Shown in pieces: positions 7,739-15,375 of a DNA stretch of 64,000 nucleotides. The stretch is from Kroppenstedtia sanguinis (GTDB taxonomy: Bacteria > Bacillota > Bacilli > Thermoactinomycetales > DSM-45169), in the NCBI RefSeq assembly GCF_050433445.1, contig NZ_JBNPXF010000003.1:62001-126000 (forward strand), written 5' to 3'. The position numbers were made by a program, and so were the translations under genes. Position 1 is the stretch's first letter. Every line of letters begins with the position of its first letter. Below the pieces are notes generated by a model that worked only from the letters and a program-made list of their open reading frames with translations, ran no database searches and was not told where the DNA came from.

Positions 7739-9784
7739 ATGGATTTGAACCTGAGATCTGTGACAGAGGTGCCAGGTGTGGGGCCAAAACGGGCCGAAGA
7801 TCTAGAAAAATTGGGGATTCGGACCGTGGCTGATCTGCTTAGCTATTTTCCATATCGGTATGACGATTTTCGAGTCATCGATATCAGCAAAGCAGTTCAT
7901 GAGGACAAAGCGACTTTGGAGGGGGTTGTGTACGGGCCTCCCAGTATCCGGTGGTACGGCAAGAAAAAATCCAGGCTGACTGTCCGCATCGAAGTGAACG
8001 GGGTCCATGTGGGAGTGGTCTGGTTTAATCAGCCCTTTCTAAAGAAAAAATTGAAGCCCGGTCTCAAAATCATTGTCTCTGGAACCTGGGATGCCCACCG
8101 ATTGCAATTAACTGCTGACCGCTCTTGGATCGGTGACGAAAGCAAAGGCAGGGCCGATCGGATGGAACCGGTCTATTCTGTGACTGGCTCCATCCCGGTT
8201 TCCTGGTTGCGCCGGACCATCTATCAGGCTTTTGTCGCTTTTGGACGGGAGATCGAGGAGATCTTGCCGGAAGAGATTCGGCGACGCTATCGACTTCTTG
8301 ACAGGGCCAAAGCCATGTATATCCTTCATTTTCCTAAGGGAAGAGATGATGGGAAGCAAGCACGCAGGCGAATGGTGTATGAAGAATTGTTCCTCTATGA
8401 GCTAAGGCTTCTCTGGCACCGTAGACAACAAAAGCAAAGGGACCAGGGGATTTCCCACCGCTTGGACCGGGAGAGATTAGAAGCTCTCATCGAAAAGCTT
8501 CCCTTCCCTCTAACGAGGGCCCAGCGACGGGTGGTGGAGGAAATCCTAGCGGATATGGAAACCGACAGCCGCATGAACCGATTGTTGCAAGGGGATGTCG
8601 GTTCAGGGAAAACGGTAGTGGCGGCAATCGTCCTGTATGCCAATTGGTTAAGCGGTTACCAGGGAGCGCTAATGGTGCCGACGGAGATTTTGGCGGAGCA
8701 GCATCTTCGGTCCCTGAAGGAAATCCTGGCGCCGATGGGAGTCCAACTGGAATTGTTGACAGGAAACATGACTGCCCGGGAAAAAAGGGATGTCCTATCC
8801 CGCATCCAGATGGGGTTGGTCGATCTGGTAGTAGGAACTCATGCGCTGATCCAGGAAAATGTTTATTATCACAACCTGGGGCTGGTGATTACCGATGAAC
8901 AGCACCGTTTCGGAGTGCGTCAGCGCAGTGTTTTACGAGAAAAAGGGGAATCACCGGATGTCCTCCATATGACGGCCACCCCGATTCCCCGCACGCTGGC
9001 GATCACTGCCTACGGGGACATGGATATATCCACCATCGACGAAATGCCGGCAGGTCGGCAACCGGTGGAAACCTTTTGGGTTAAGCGGGATGTCTGGAGA
9101 CGCGTAGTCGACTTGATCGGCAAGACCTGCCAGCGAGGACAGCAAGCCTATGTGATTTGTCCACTCATCGAAGAATCCGAAAAGGTGGATCTGCAAAACG
9201 CCCAAGATGTCTTTGAAGAGATTGCTGTCGCCCTTGCGCCGATTCGTGTCGGTCTGTTACATGGCCGCATGTCAGTGACAGAGAAAGATGAAGTGATGCA
9301 AAGTTTTTCCGACAACCAAATCCAGGTGCTCGTCTCCACCACCGTGGTGGAGGTGGGGGTGAATGTTCCCAATGCGACAATGATGGTGATTGATGACGCA
9401 GACCGTTTTGGATTGGCCCAACTCCATCAACTTCGTGGACGGGTGGGGCGTGGCGGAGGAAAAGCAACCTGCATTTTGGTAGCGGATCCCAAGTCTGAGA
9501 CGGGTGTGGAACGGATGCGGGTGATGACCGATACGGCAGATGGATTTGAAATCGCTAGGCGGGATCTGGAATTGAGGGGACCGGGGGATTTTTTTGGTGT
9601 GAAACAAAGTGGAGCACCGGAATTTCGAGTGGCGGATCTGATCGGAGATTTTCGTGTGTTGGAGGTGGCCAGGGCAGATGCGGCGGCTCTCCTGGAAGTT
9701 CCAGACTGGGAAGCAGCCGGAGTACCGAGGACTTTGCGCAAGGTGATCGAAAGCGTTGGAAAAGAAGGAACCCAATTTGACTAA
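7739..9784 (+). CDS. recG: ATP-dependent DNA helicase RecG
   Basis: 681 residues, as in B. subtilis RecG (682). It remodels stalled replication forks and Holliday junctions. Order: an N-terminal segment with a helix-hairpin-like 'VPGVGPKRAEDLEKLG', an OB/wedge domain (about 60-160), Walker A 'GDVGSGKT' (about 285-292), DEQH box 'VITDEQHRFGVRQR' (about 385), 'TATPIPRTLA', and motif VI 'QLRGRVGRG'. I place the start at the ATG at 7739, one base past the sdaAA stop; in-frame GTG 7697 or ATG 7703 inside sdaAA are alternatives and no start has a strong RBS. Confidence 0.95.
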   Translation: MDLNLRSVTEVPGVGPKRAEDLEKLGIRTVADLLSYFPYRYDDFRVIDISKAVHEDKATLEGVVYGPPSIRWYGKKKSRLTVRIEVNGVHVGVVWFNQPFLKKKLKPGLKIIVSGTWDAHRLQLTADRSWIGDESKGRADRMEPVYSVTGSIPVSWLRRTIYQAFVAFGREIEEILPEEIRRRYRLLDRAKAMYILHFPKGRDDGKQARRRMVYEELFLYELRLLWHRRQQKQRDQGISHRLDRERLEALIEKLPFPLTRAQRRVVEEILADMETDSRMNRLLQGDVGSGKTVVAAIVLYANWLSGYQGALMVPTEILAEQHLRSLKEILAPMGVQLELLTGNMTAREKRDVLSRIQMGLVDLVVGTHALIQENVYYHNLGLVITDEQHRFGVRQRSVLREKGESPDVLHMTATPIPRTLAITAYGDMDISTIDEMPAGRQPVETFWVKRDVWRRVVDLIGKTCQRGQQAYVICPLIEESEKVDLQNAQDVFEEIAVALAPIRVGLLHGRMSVTEKDEVMQSFSDNQIQVLVSTTVVEVGVNVPNATMMVIDDADRFGLAQLHQLRGRVGRGGGKATCILVADPKSETGVERMRVMTDTADGFEIARRDLELRGPGDFFGVKQSGAPEFRVADLIGDFRVLEVARADAAALLEVPDWEAAGVPRTLRKVIESVGKEGTQFD

Positions 9785-9883
9785 ACAAGTTTTAAAAATG
9801 CACCCGACACATATATTGTTGTTGTGACTGCAAAGTCCGGTGGAGTGGGGTTCACCGGGCCAGAATGAGTCGGGCCCTGCCGG

Positions 9884-10006
9884 TCAGAGGTAGGGATTTT
9901 TTTTTCGGCTTTTTCGTTTGTACCTTTCACCGTAACGCTGAGAGAGTTGCATAAGGGTTTCGAACATTCTAACGACAGCGGACAACAGCAGGATCCATCT
10001 CTCCAC
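9884..10006 (-). CDS. Possible 40-residue small protein
   Basis: GTG start at 10006 preceded by AAGGAGGG with 7 bases of spacing on the minus strand. The product begins MERWILLLSAVVRMFETLMQ and ends in a strongly basic tail (RYKRKSRKK). That gives a short amphipathic or membrane-associating N-terminal helix followed by a positive C-terminus. No family is recognised. It is convergent with recG in a 576-base gap with no larger gene. The excellent ribosome site is the main support; the coding call is otherwise unproven. Confidence 0.45.
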   Translation of the reverse strand: MERWILLLSAVVRMFETLMQLSQRYGERYKRKSRKKNPYL

Positions 10007-10102
10007 GTTATACCCTCCTTTCAAACCAAGCTCCGACGAGATGAGCCAACCTCCTCTGAAAGATTGTTGCGGGCCGGTTATTGAAGGAGATCTATTTAAG
10101 GA

Positions 10103-10213
10103 ATGATCAAGCTATTTTTGTTTGAATTTTTTGTCCCTGAAAGGGAGAAGGATGTCCTGAAAAAATGGGCAGTTGGCCTAAGGCTAATATACCAGAAAAG
10201 TGAAATATTGTAA
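10103..10213 (+). CDS. Doubtful 36-residue ORF
   Basis: ATG start with AAGGAGA 12 bases upstream; the product is MIKLFLFEFFVPEREKDVLK and 16 more residues. It is AT-rich like its surroundings. Spacing is long and no family is recognised, so this may be chance. It is listed because the rest of the interval 10007-10360 shows nothing else. Confidence 0.2.
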   Translation: MIKLFLFEFFVPEREKDVLKKWAVGLRLIYQKSEIL

Positions 10214-10360
10214 ATGCATAGAAAAGAGTTGGATTTAAGTTCTTTTGTCGTTTTTTGAATATCATCCTGTCAGCGGTGATTCTTCTCATTCCACCACATG
10301 TCCTTTTTCTGTCTGATTGCATATTTATATGGGGAGGTCCAGAGACGGGAGGTGTAGTGG

Positions 10361-10672
10361 ATGAATAGGAACAAAGCGTTTTATACGGATTTGGTCCGAA
10401 CGGTGAATCGAATTCTCGGACGAAGAGCTCTGTCGGTGGAACGGATTGTCCGGACAGTGGATGAAGCGAAGAGAATCCGGCAAAATCGGGGGGCATTGGT
10501 GCTCGTTCAGTATTTGACGTCCCTCAGTGAACGCCTGTTTACACCGGCGGAGGTAGAGAAGCTGAAGAGATCCCCGAAAAAAAGGGAGTACACAGATCGG
10601 ATGTTGGATCTGATGGTGCATGAACAGGTGGTATCTCCCACAGAAGCCCGGATGTTGAAGCGGATGGTTTAG
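10361..10672 (+). CDS. Hypothetical protein, helical and basic
   Basis: 103 residues, rich in Arg/Lys/Leu/Val and predicted to be mostly helical (DLVRTVNRILGRRALSVERI, YTDRMLDLMVHEQVVSPTEA). There are no cysteines, no signal peptide and no membrane segment. The ATG at 10361 has GGGAGGT 7 bases upstream. It is not recognised. It lies just before the disordered protein at 10793 and may belong to the same lineage-specific island between recG and the rsmD cluster. Confidence 0.65.
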   Translation: MNRNKAFYTDLVRTVNRILGRRALSVERIVRTVDEAKRIRQNRGALVLVQYLTSLSERLFTPAEVEKLKRSPKKREYTDRMLDLMVHEQVVSPTEARMLKRMV

Positions 10673-10715
10673 AGGAGGGGAGAAATAGGCATTGAGGTAT
10701 GGGCATTTGCCGGGG

Positions 10716-10742
10716 ACAGGCAACGGGCGAAAACATATCGTA
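10716..10742 (+). promoter_or_regulatory. Possible mother-cell (SigK/SigE-like) promoter
   Basis: AC at 10716-10717, 16 bases, then CATATCGTA (10734-10742), which fits the SigK pattern AC-N16-CATANNNTA. It lies 51 bases upstream of the disordered protein gene. Short motifs like this occur by chance, so this is a suggestion. Confidence 0.3.
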
Positions 10743-10792
10743 TCAATGTACGGTATCCAGATCACCACCCTCTGAAAGGAGGAGATCCATCC

Positions 10793-11563
10793 ATGAAAAG
10801 ACAACCGGGCCGGGCATCTATTTCCAAAGCACAAGAAGCGAGACGCTGGGCTTGGTTAAAAAACAAGATGGAACAGTTGGCGGAGCACTTGCCTTCGCAA
10901 ACAACGCCGCCCCAGCATCCTTTCCTTCCTCCGCCCCCCCGGGATCAGGAACCACCACGTGGATTTTCCAACTCGGGCCCGCCCCGCGGTCGCGGTGGAG
11001 AATTCGACGGTCTCGGATGGGATGCGCCCTTTGGGCCTCCCCCTCGTCGAGAAGAAGGGGCTCCCAAGCGGCCCGATGAGAGAAGTCCGCGAGATCGGCG
11101 CGATCCCCGACTGGATGAATGGTGGGGCGCACCTATGATGGACTGGGGACGTCCGCAGGACAGGGAAATGCCGCCCTGGGCTCCGCCTCCCCGGGAGCGG
11201 AATCGGGGAGGAGAAGTTCCATCCTGGGATCAGGCGCCCCGTGATCGTGACGGGGACAGAGAAAGGGAAGCGCCACCCTGGAGTGGCTCGCCTCGGGACC
11301 GGGAAGATTCCCCCTATTGGAGTCGATCCCCTCGCGATCGCAGCAGGGAAGAAGAGGTGCCTTCCATGGATCGGAGTCCGCGCCAATGGGAAGATTCGTC
11401 GGACCGCCGTCTGGAAGAGGGAGAAAGATGGGAGGAAAGACCCAAGAGAAAAGCTTCCAGACGCGATTGGGAAGAGCTCCCTTCTCTGTTCGATGAAACG
11501 GAACATATGAACAGTTCCGGAATTCGTCCCCGTAGGAATCGCAGTCGGAGAAGGAAATATTAA
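10793..11563 (+). CDS. Disordered Arg/Asp/Pro-rich repeat protein
   Basis: 256 residues; ATG after AAAGGAGG. After a basic N-terminal helix (ISKAQEARRWAWLKNKMEQL) the chain is low-complexity: repeated 'SPRDR', 'APRDR' and 'PPWxxxPRxR' units with alternating D/R/E/P/W/S and a final RRNRSRRRKY. No folded domain, signal peptide or Cys is seen. Such charge-patterned, Trp/Pro-punctuated proteins occur among spore-coat or matrix-forming proteins, and a SigK-like promoter precedes it, but function is not established. Its own terminator (11786) has been separated from the stop codon by a MITE inserted 4 bases after the TAA. Confidence 0.75.
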   Translation: MKRQPGRASISKAQEARRWAWLKNKMEQLAEHLPSQTTPPQHPFLPPPPRDQEPPRGFSNSGPPRGRGGEFDGLGWDAPFGPPPRREEGAPKRPDERSPRDRRDPRLDEWWGAPMMDWGRPQDREMPPWAPPPRERNRGGEVPSWDQAPRDRDGDREREAPPWSGSPRDREDSPYWSRSPRDRSREEEVPSMDRSPRQWEDSSDRRLEEGERWEERPKRKASRRDWEELPSLFDETEHMNSSGIRPRRNRSRRRKY

Positions 11564-11567
11564 AGAA

Positions 11568-11769
11568 CAGGCGTGTTGATTCGCCCTATTTTAGGCAGGA
11601 ACTAAGGTCGGGATGGTGGGACGGTGAAGAGCCTTTGCGCTCTTTGCAAGAGATCCTAGCCGTCCCGCCATCCCCGTCCCCTCAAGCCATATTTTACGAT
11701 GGGGAAATGGGAGGAGCGAAAGGATCGTTTCGCTTCCAACATTCACTTTATGGTTCATCAACAGCCCTG
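11568..11769 (+). mobile_element. MITE type A, copy 1, with 9-bp target duplication
   Basis: A 202-bp non-coding element. Left end CAGGCGTGTTGATT; right end ATCAACAGCCCTG, the imperfect inverse. It is flanked by the exact 9-bp duplication ATTAAAGAA (11559-11567 and 11770-11778). The interior has a 15-bp arm GGGATGGTGGGACGG that pairs with CCGTCCCGCCATCCC about 34 bases later, enclosing a smaller AAGAGC/GCTCTT hairpin; a second hairpin AGCGAAA/TTTCGCT lies near the right end. No ORF. It is closely related to 24178-24378 and 39695-39893. Confidence 0.9.
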
Positions 11770-11785
11770 ATTAAAGAATGATGTG

Positions 11786-11818
11786 CCTGCGGATCTTTTA
11801 CCCGCAGGTTTTATTTTT
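11786..11818 (+). terminator. Terminator of the disordered-protein gene, displaced by the MITE
   Basis: Stem CCTGCGG (11786-11792) with CCGCAGG (11802-11808) followed by TTTTATTTTT. Confidence 0.8.
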
Positions 11819-11917
11819 AAACACAAAAAAAGACCTGCGAAATTGACATCCACAGGTCCATGGGATCCGCTTGTACGCAGATCCTGAATGGGAGAGGAGA
11901 AACCGGAGGAAGAGCTT

Positions 11918-12067
11918 ATGGGGAAACGTAAGTCTTCTCCGCGGTTTGACAGCATCTCCCGACGCTGTCATCCATATCATTGCCCATATTGGGTAAAATA
12001 TACATACATCCAGATGTTTTTTTGGGAAGGCAGGATTTCCATGTTTCCATCCTTTGTGGTAGGATAA
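11918..12067 (+). CDS. Possible 49-residue small protein
   Basis: ATG at 11918 with GGAGGA 7 bases upstream. Product MGKRKSSPRFDSISRRCHPY followed by HCPYW and an aromatic-rich tail. The Cys-His-Pro-Tyr-His-Cys cluster could bind a metal. No family is recognised; the tail (IQMFFWEGRISMFPSFVVG) is hydrophobic. It ends 36 bases before rsmD. The good RBS is the main evidence, and the remaining interval 11819-11917 shows nothing further. Confidence 0.35.
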   Translation: MGKRKSSPRFDSISRRCHPYHCPYWVKYTYIQMFFWEGRISMFPSFVVG

Positions 12068-12103
12068 AAAATGTTCAAAAACTTGACAGCGGTAGGTGTT
12101 GTG

Positions 12104-12694
12104 ATGCGAATCATTGCCGGCGAAGCCAAAGGAAGAAGGCTAAAAACGGTTCCGGGGATGAAGGTACGGCCGACAACAGACCGTGTACGGGAGTCGCTGT
12201 TTCAGATCATCGGTCCTTACTTTGAAGGCGGAGGGGTGCTGGATCTGTTTGCGGGCAGCGGTTCTCTCGGGCTGGAGACTCTCAGCCGGGGAGCCGAGCG
12301 GGCGGTGTTTGTGGACCAGGCTTCGGCCAGTGTGGAGACTGTTCGGCAGAACCTACAGAAAGTGGGATTTTCAGATCGGGCTGAGGTCTACAGAAAAGAT
12401 GCGAGAGCAGCTTTACGTATATTGGTTCGTCGAAAATTGTCCTTCCGGTACATATTTCTGGACCCACCTTACCGGGAAACGTTTTTGCCGGAACTCCTGA
12501 CGTATATATCAGAACACGATTTATTGGAACCCTGTGGGGTCCTGGTGGCAGAACAAGGAGCCGACTCCCGGCTTGAATCCCGATATCACCATCTGTCTCG
12601 AGGCCGGGAGCTGGTGTACGGTCAGACAAAGATCCATCTTTATTATCCTGGAGGTGCAAAGGATGCGGGTGGCAGTTTATCCGGGGAGCTTTGA
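12104..12694 (+). CDS. rsmD: 16S rRNA (guanine966-N2)-methyltransferase RsmD
   Basis: 196 residues. It starts MRIIAGEAKGRRLK, the family start, so I use the ATG at 12104 rather than the upstream in-frame ATG at 12071. SAM-binding motif 'LDLFAGSGSLGLETLSRGA' and the N6/N2-methylase motif 'FLDPPY' are present. It modifies G966 of 16S rRNA during 30S assembly. It overlaps coaD by 32 bases, the usual rsmD-coaD pair (ylbH-ylbI), indicating translational coupling. Confidence 0.94.
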   Translation: MRIIAGEAKGRRLKTVPGMKVRPTTDRVRESLFQIIGPYFEGGGVLDLFAGSGSLGLETLSRGAERAVFVDQASASVETVRQNLQKVGFSDRAEVYRKDARAALRILVRRKLSFRYIFLDPPYRETFLPELLTYISEHDLLEPCGVLVAEQGADSRLESRYHHLSRGRELVYGQTKIHLYYPGGAKDAGGSLSGEL

Positions 12695-13142
12695 CCCGAT
12701 CACCAATGGACATCTGGACATCGTGCAGAGAGGAGCGAGGGTGTTCGATCGGGTGGTGGTTGCCGTTTTGCATAACTCCCAAAAGAAACCGCTTTTTTCT
12801 GTGGAAGAAAGGATTCGTCTGATCCAGGAAGTGACCGGGGAAATGGAGAATGTGGAAGTGGACAGCTTTGATGGATTATTGGTGGATTATGTCCATCAAC
12901 GGGAGGCCCATGTGGTGATCCGGGGGTTGAGAGCAGTTACCGACTTTGAATATGAACTGCAATTTGCATCCATGATGCGGAAGTTGGATTCCCGAGTGGA
13001 GACGTTGTTTATGATGACTAACAACCAGTATTCTTTTCTCAGCTCGGGAATTGTCAAAGAAGTGGCTTCCGGTGGGGGCAATATCAAAGGTTTGGTGCCG
13101 GAAGCAGTGGAGAACGCCCTTGCCGGAAAGTACGGTTATTGA
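12663..13142 (+). CDS. coaD: Phosphopantetheine adenylyltransferase
   Basis: 159 residues. N-terminal 'YPGSFDPITNGHLDI' holds the nucleotidyltransferase HxGH-type (T/HxGH) motif. 'RGLRAVTDFEYELQFA' and 'SSGIVKEVASGGGNI' are the other conserved blocks. It makes dephospho-CoA from 4'-phosphopantetheine and ATP, the penultimate CoA step. The ATG at 12663 lies in the rsmD 3' end after GGAGGTG. A terminator follows the stop directly. CoA supply links it to the fatty-acid block downstream, but that is only thematic. Confidence 0.96.
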   Translation: MRVAVYPGSFDPITNGHLDIVQRGARVFDRVVVAVLHNSQKKPLFSVEERIRLIQEVTGEMENVEVDSFDGLLVDYVHQREAHVVIRGLRAVTDFEYELQFASMMRKLDSRVETLFMMTNNQYSFLSSGIVKEVASGGGNIKGLVPEAVENALAGKYGY

Positions 13143-13170
13143 AAACCCGATGCTACCATCGGGTTTTTTT
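13142..13170 (+). terminator. Terminator after coaD
   Basis: AAAACCCGATG CTAC CATCGGGTTTT followed by a T run, one base past the stop. Confidence 0.9.
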
Positions 13171-13201
13171 GGGTGGGGTGTTGACTGATCTGCCCGCTTC
13201 T

Positions 13202-14455
13202 TCAGTGGGTTTTTTTCGTCCGAAATCCTTTGAAAAATTGGATGCTCGTTCCTATCAAAATCAAGATCCCAAGCAACAGGATCGCTCTCCATCCCAGAAA
13301 GGAAACCCGTTCCGCCAGTCCATGCCATCCAGTCTCGGGAAGTTGGCGGAGAAAAGCGGGGACGGTGGCGTCGGAATAGCGAATATACTGTTCCACCGGA
13401 TTCCAGAGCAGCAGAGTGATCCAACCGGCGAGCACACCGTGAATCAGGCGAGCGACACAGTAAGGGGCGTAACGGATATCCGTCCGGCTCAAGATGCTGG
13501 CCACCTGGGCGTGGACAGACAGGCCACTCCATGCCGTGACGGCGCTGACGATTGTGATTTTATAGGCGATGTGGACGGTGTTGGGCACCTGGCTGGCAAC
13601 TTGGGCACCCAGTGTAATTTCAAAGAGGCCGGATATGACCGGGGATGCCAGTTCCGCGGGGATTCGGATGAGGGAAAACAGCTGACCGATTGCCGCAGAT
13701 ATCCATGTGGTGATCCCCACTTGACTCAGTACTTCGATCACGACGGAAAACATCATGATAAATCCGCCGACCATCATCAAAGTGTTGATCGATGAGGTGA
13801 TGGCATCCCCCATCAACTCTCCCAGACTGCGGCCGTCTTTGATGCGGGCTTGATGCATTTCCCGATAGGCCCGAATCAAGAAATGGCCATCGCTCTTTAC
13901 TGGTACAGGGGTGGTAGGTCCCTGAGGATCATGAAAGCGCATCAGAAATCCGAGTAGCAAACTGGAGGTATAGTGGGCGATTGCAATGATCACCCCCAGG
14001 GAAACATCATGGAAAAAGCCTACGGCGACAGCGCCAAACATAAACAAAGGATCAGCGGTGTTGGTAAAGGAGACCAATCTTTCCCCTTCGGATCGAGTGA
14101 TTAGTTTTTGTTCCCGTAAACGGGCGGTCAGCTTGGCTCCGATGGGATAACCCGAAGCGAGTCCCATCGCCATGACAAAGCCCGCTGTCCCAGGGACACG
14201 GAAGATCGGTCGCATCAAGGGCTCCAACAAAACCCCGAGAAAGTGGACGACGCCGAATCCCATCAAAATCTCCGAAGCGATAAAAAAGGGGAGTAAAGCG
14301 GGAAAAACAACATCCCACCAGGTTTTCAGTCCCTTGAGTGAAGAATTGAAAGCTTGCTCCGGAAACAGGATGAGGGAGCCCACGAGAAACAGGGCGGTCC
14401 CCCCTAGAGCGAGAGAGCGGAAGTGGCTTTGGAAGGGTTGCTTCATCGGCTCCAT
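13202..14455 (-). CDS. ylbJ: Sporulation integral membrane protein YlbJ
   Basis: 417 residues with about eight hydrophobic segments and two nucleoside-recognition (Gate) domains; 'GLASGYPIGAKLTARLRE' and 'FTNTADPLFMFGAVAVGFF' are characteristic YlbJ/SpoVV blocks. YlbJ (SpoVV) acts in the forespore-surrounding membrane in dipicolinic acid transport during sporulation. The ATG at 14455 follows GGGAGGATTTGA. It is divergent from ylbK and convergent with coaD, the conserved ylbI-J-K neighbourhood. It supports a spore-forming host. In B. subtilis expression is sporulation-specific; no promoter could be fixed here. Confidence 0.93.
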   Translation of the reverse strand: MEPMKQPFQSHFRSLALGGTALFLVGSLILFPEQAFNSSLKGLKTWWDVVFPALLPFFIASEILMGFGVVHFLGVLLEPLMRPIFRVPGTAGFVMAMGLASGYPIGAKLTARLREQKLITRSEGERLVSFTNTADPLFMFGAVAVGFFHDVSLGVIIAIAHYTSSLLLGFLMRFHDPQGPTTPVPVKSDGHFLIRAYREMHQARIKDGRSLGELMGDAITSSINTLMMVGGFIMMFSVVIEVLSQVGITTWISAAIGQLFSLIRIPAELASPVISGLFEITLGAQVASQVPNTVHIAYKITIVSAVTAWSGLSVHAQVASILSRTDIRYAPYCVARLIHGVLAGWITLLLWNPVEQYIRYSDATVPAFLRQLPETGWHGLAERVSFLGWRAILLLGILILIGTSIQFFKGFRTKKTH

Positions 14456-14583
14456 TCAAATCCTCCCGTTCATCTACTGAGTTTGGTACATGTCTACGCC
14501 TGAGAGAAAAAAATTAGACCGCCTGTCTCATGAAAGGACGGGAGGATGAGAAAAGATGGGGTGTATCCACGGCAGAGGAGGAG

Positions 14584-15375
14584 ATGGTTTTGCCTAGACC
14601 CAAAGTGGGACTGGCGCTCGGTTCAGGAGGAGCAAGGGGGTTGGCTCATATCGGTGTATTGAAGGTGATACAGAGAGAAGGGATTCCTGTGGATGTAATC
14701 GCCGGGAGCAGTATGGGGAGTTTAGTGGGCTGCCTCTATGCGGCGGAGTTGGATTGGGAGATGGTTGAAGGATTGGCTGTCCATTTGCCGAGAAAACGCT
14801 GGCTGGATCTGACCGTCCCCCGACGGGGGTTTGTGAGGGGGGAAAGAGTGAGAGAGATGATCCGGTTGTTGACACGGGGACGCTCCCTGGAGGAACTTCC
14901 GATTCCCATGGGGGTGGTGGCCACAGATCTGAATAGAGGGGAGCAGGTGGTTTTTCAAACAGGCCCTGTGGATCTGGCTGTCCGGGCCAGCATCTCCATT
15001 CCCGGTATTTTTGCGCCAGTTCAATGGCAGGGGAGAACCCTGGTGGATGGCGGGGTGATGGATCGAGTGCCCGTCTCCGTGGTAAAAGAGATGGGTGCTG
15101 AGGTGATCCTTGCGGTGGATGTGGTGCCCCGGGCGACTACTGTATGTATTGAGAATATTTTTGATGTAATCGTACAGACTCTCAGCGTGATGGAACGGGA
15201 GATACTAAATCAGAGATGGGTAGAGGCAGATGTGCTGATCCATCCAGATTTGACAGATATCAGTCCTACGGCATTCACCGATGTCGAAGAGTGTATCCGT
15301 CTGGGGGAAGAAGCAGCACGCCTCCAGATCGATCGGATTAAAGGTTTGATTGTGGAGCGGGGAGGCGCGGATTGA
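14584..15375 (+). CDS. ylbK: Patatin-like phospholipase (YlbK)
   Basis: 263 residues from the ATG at 14584. The patatin signature is complete: oxyanion loop 'GSGGARGLAHIG', nucleophile 'GSSMG' and the DGG triad ('VDGGVMDRVP'). Such proteins are cytoplasmic Ser-Asp lipid acyl hydrolases; the substrate here is unknown. AGAGGAGG lies only a few bases ahead of this ATG, so TTG at 14590 is an equally good start, and a longer reading from 14530 is possible. The stop abuts the ATG of the next gene, so ylbK and the protease gene are co-transcribed. Confidence 0.9.
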   Translation: MVLPRPKVGLALGSGGARGLAHIGVLKVIQREGIPVDVIAGSSMGSLVGCLYAAELDWEMVEGLAVHLPRKRWLDLTVPRRGFVRGERVREMIRLLTRGRSLEELPIPMGVVATDLNRGEQVVFQTGPVDLAVRASISIPGIFAPVQWQGRTLVDGGVMDRVPVSVVKEMGAEVILAVDVVPRATTVCIENIFDVIVQTLSVMEREILNQRWVEADVLIHPDLTDISPTAFTDVEECIRLGEEAARLQIDRIKGLIVERGGAD

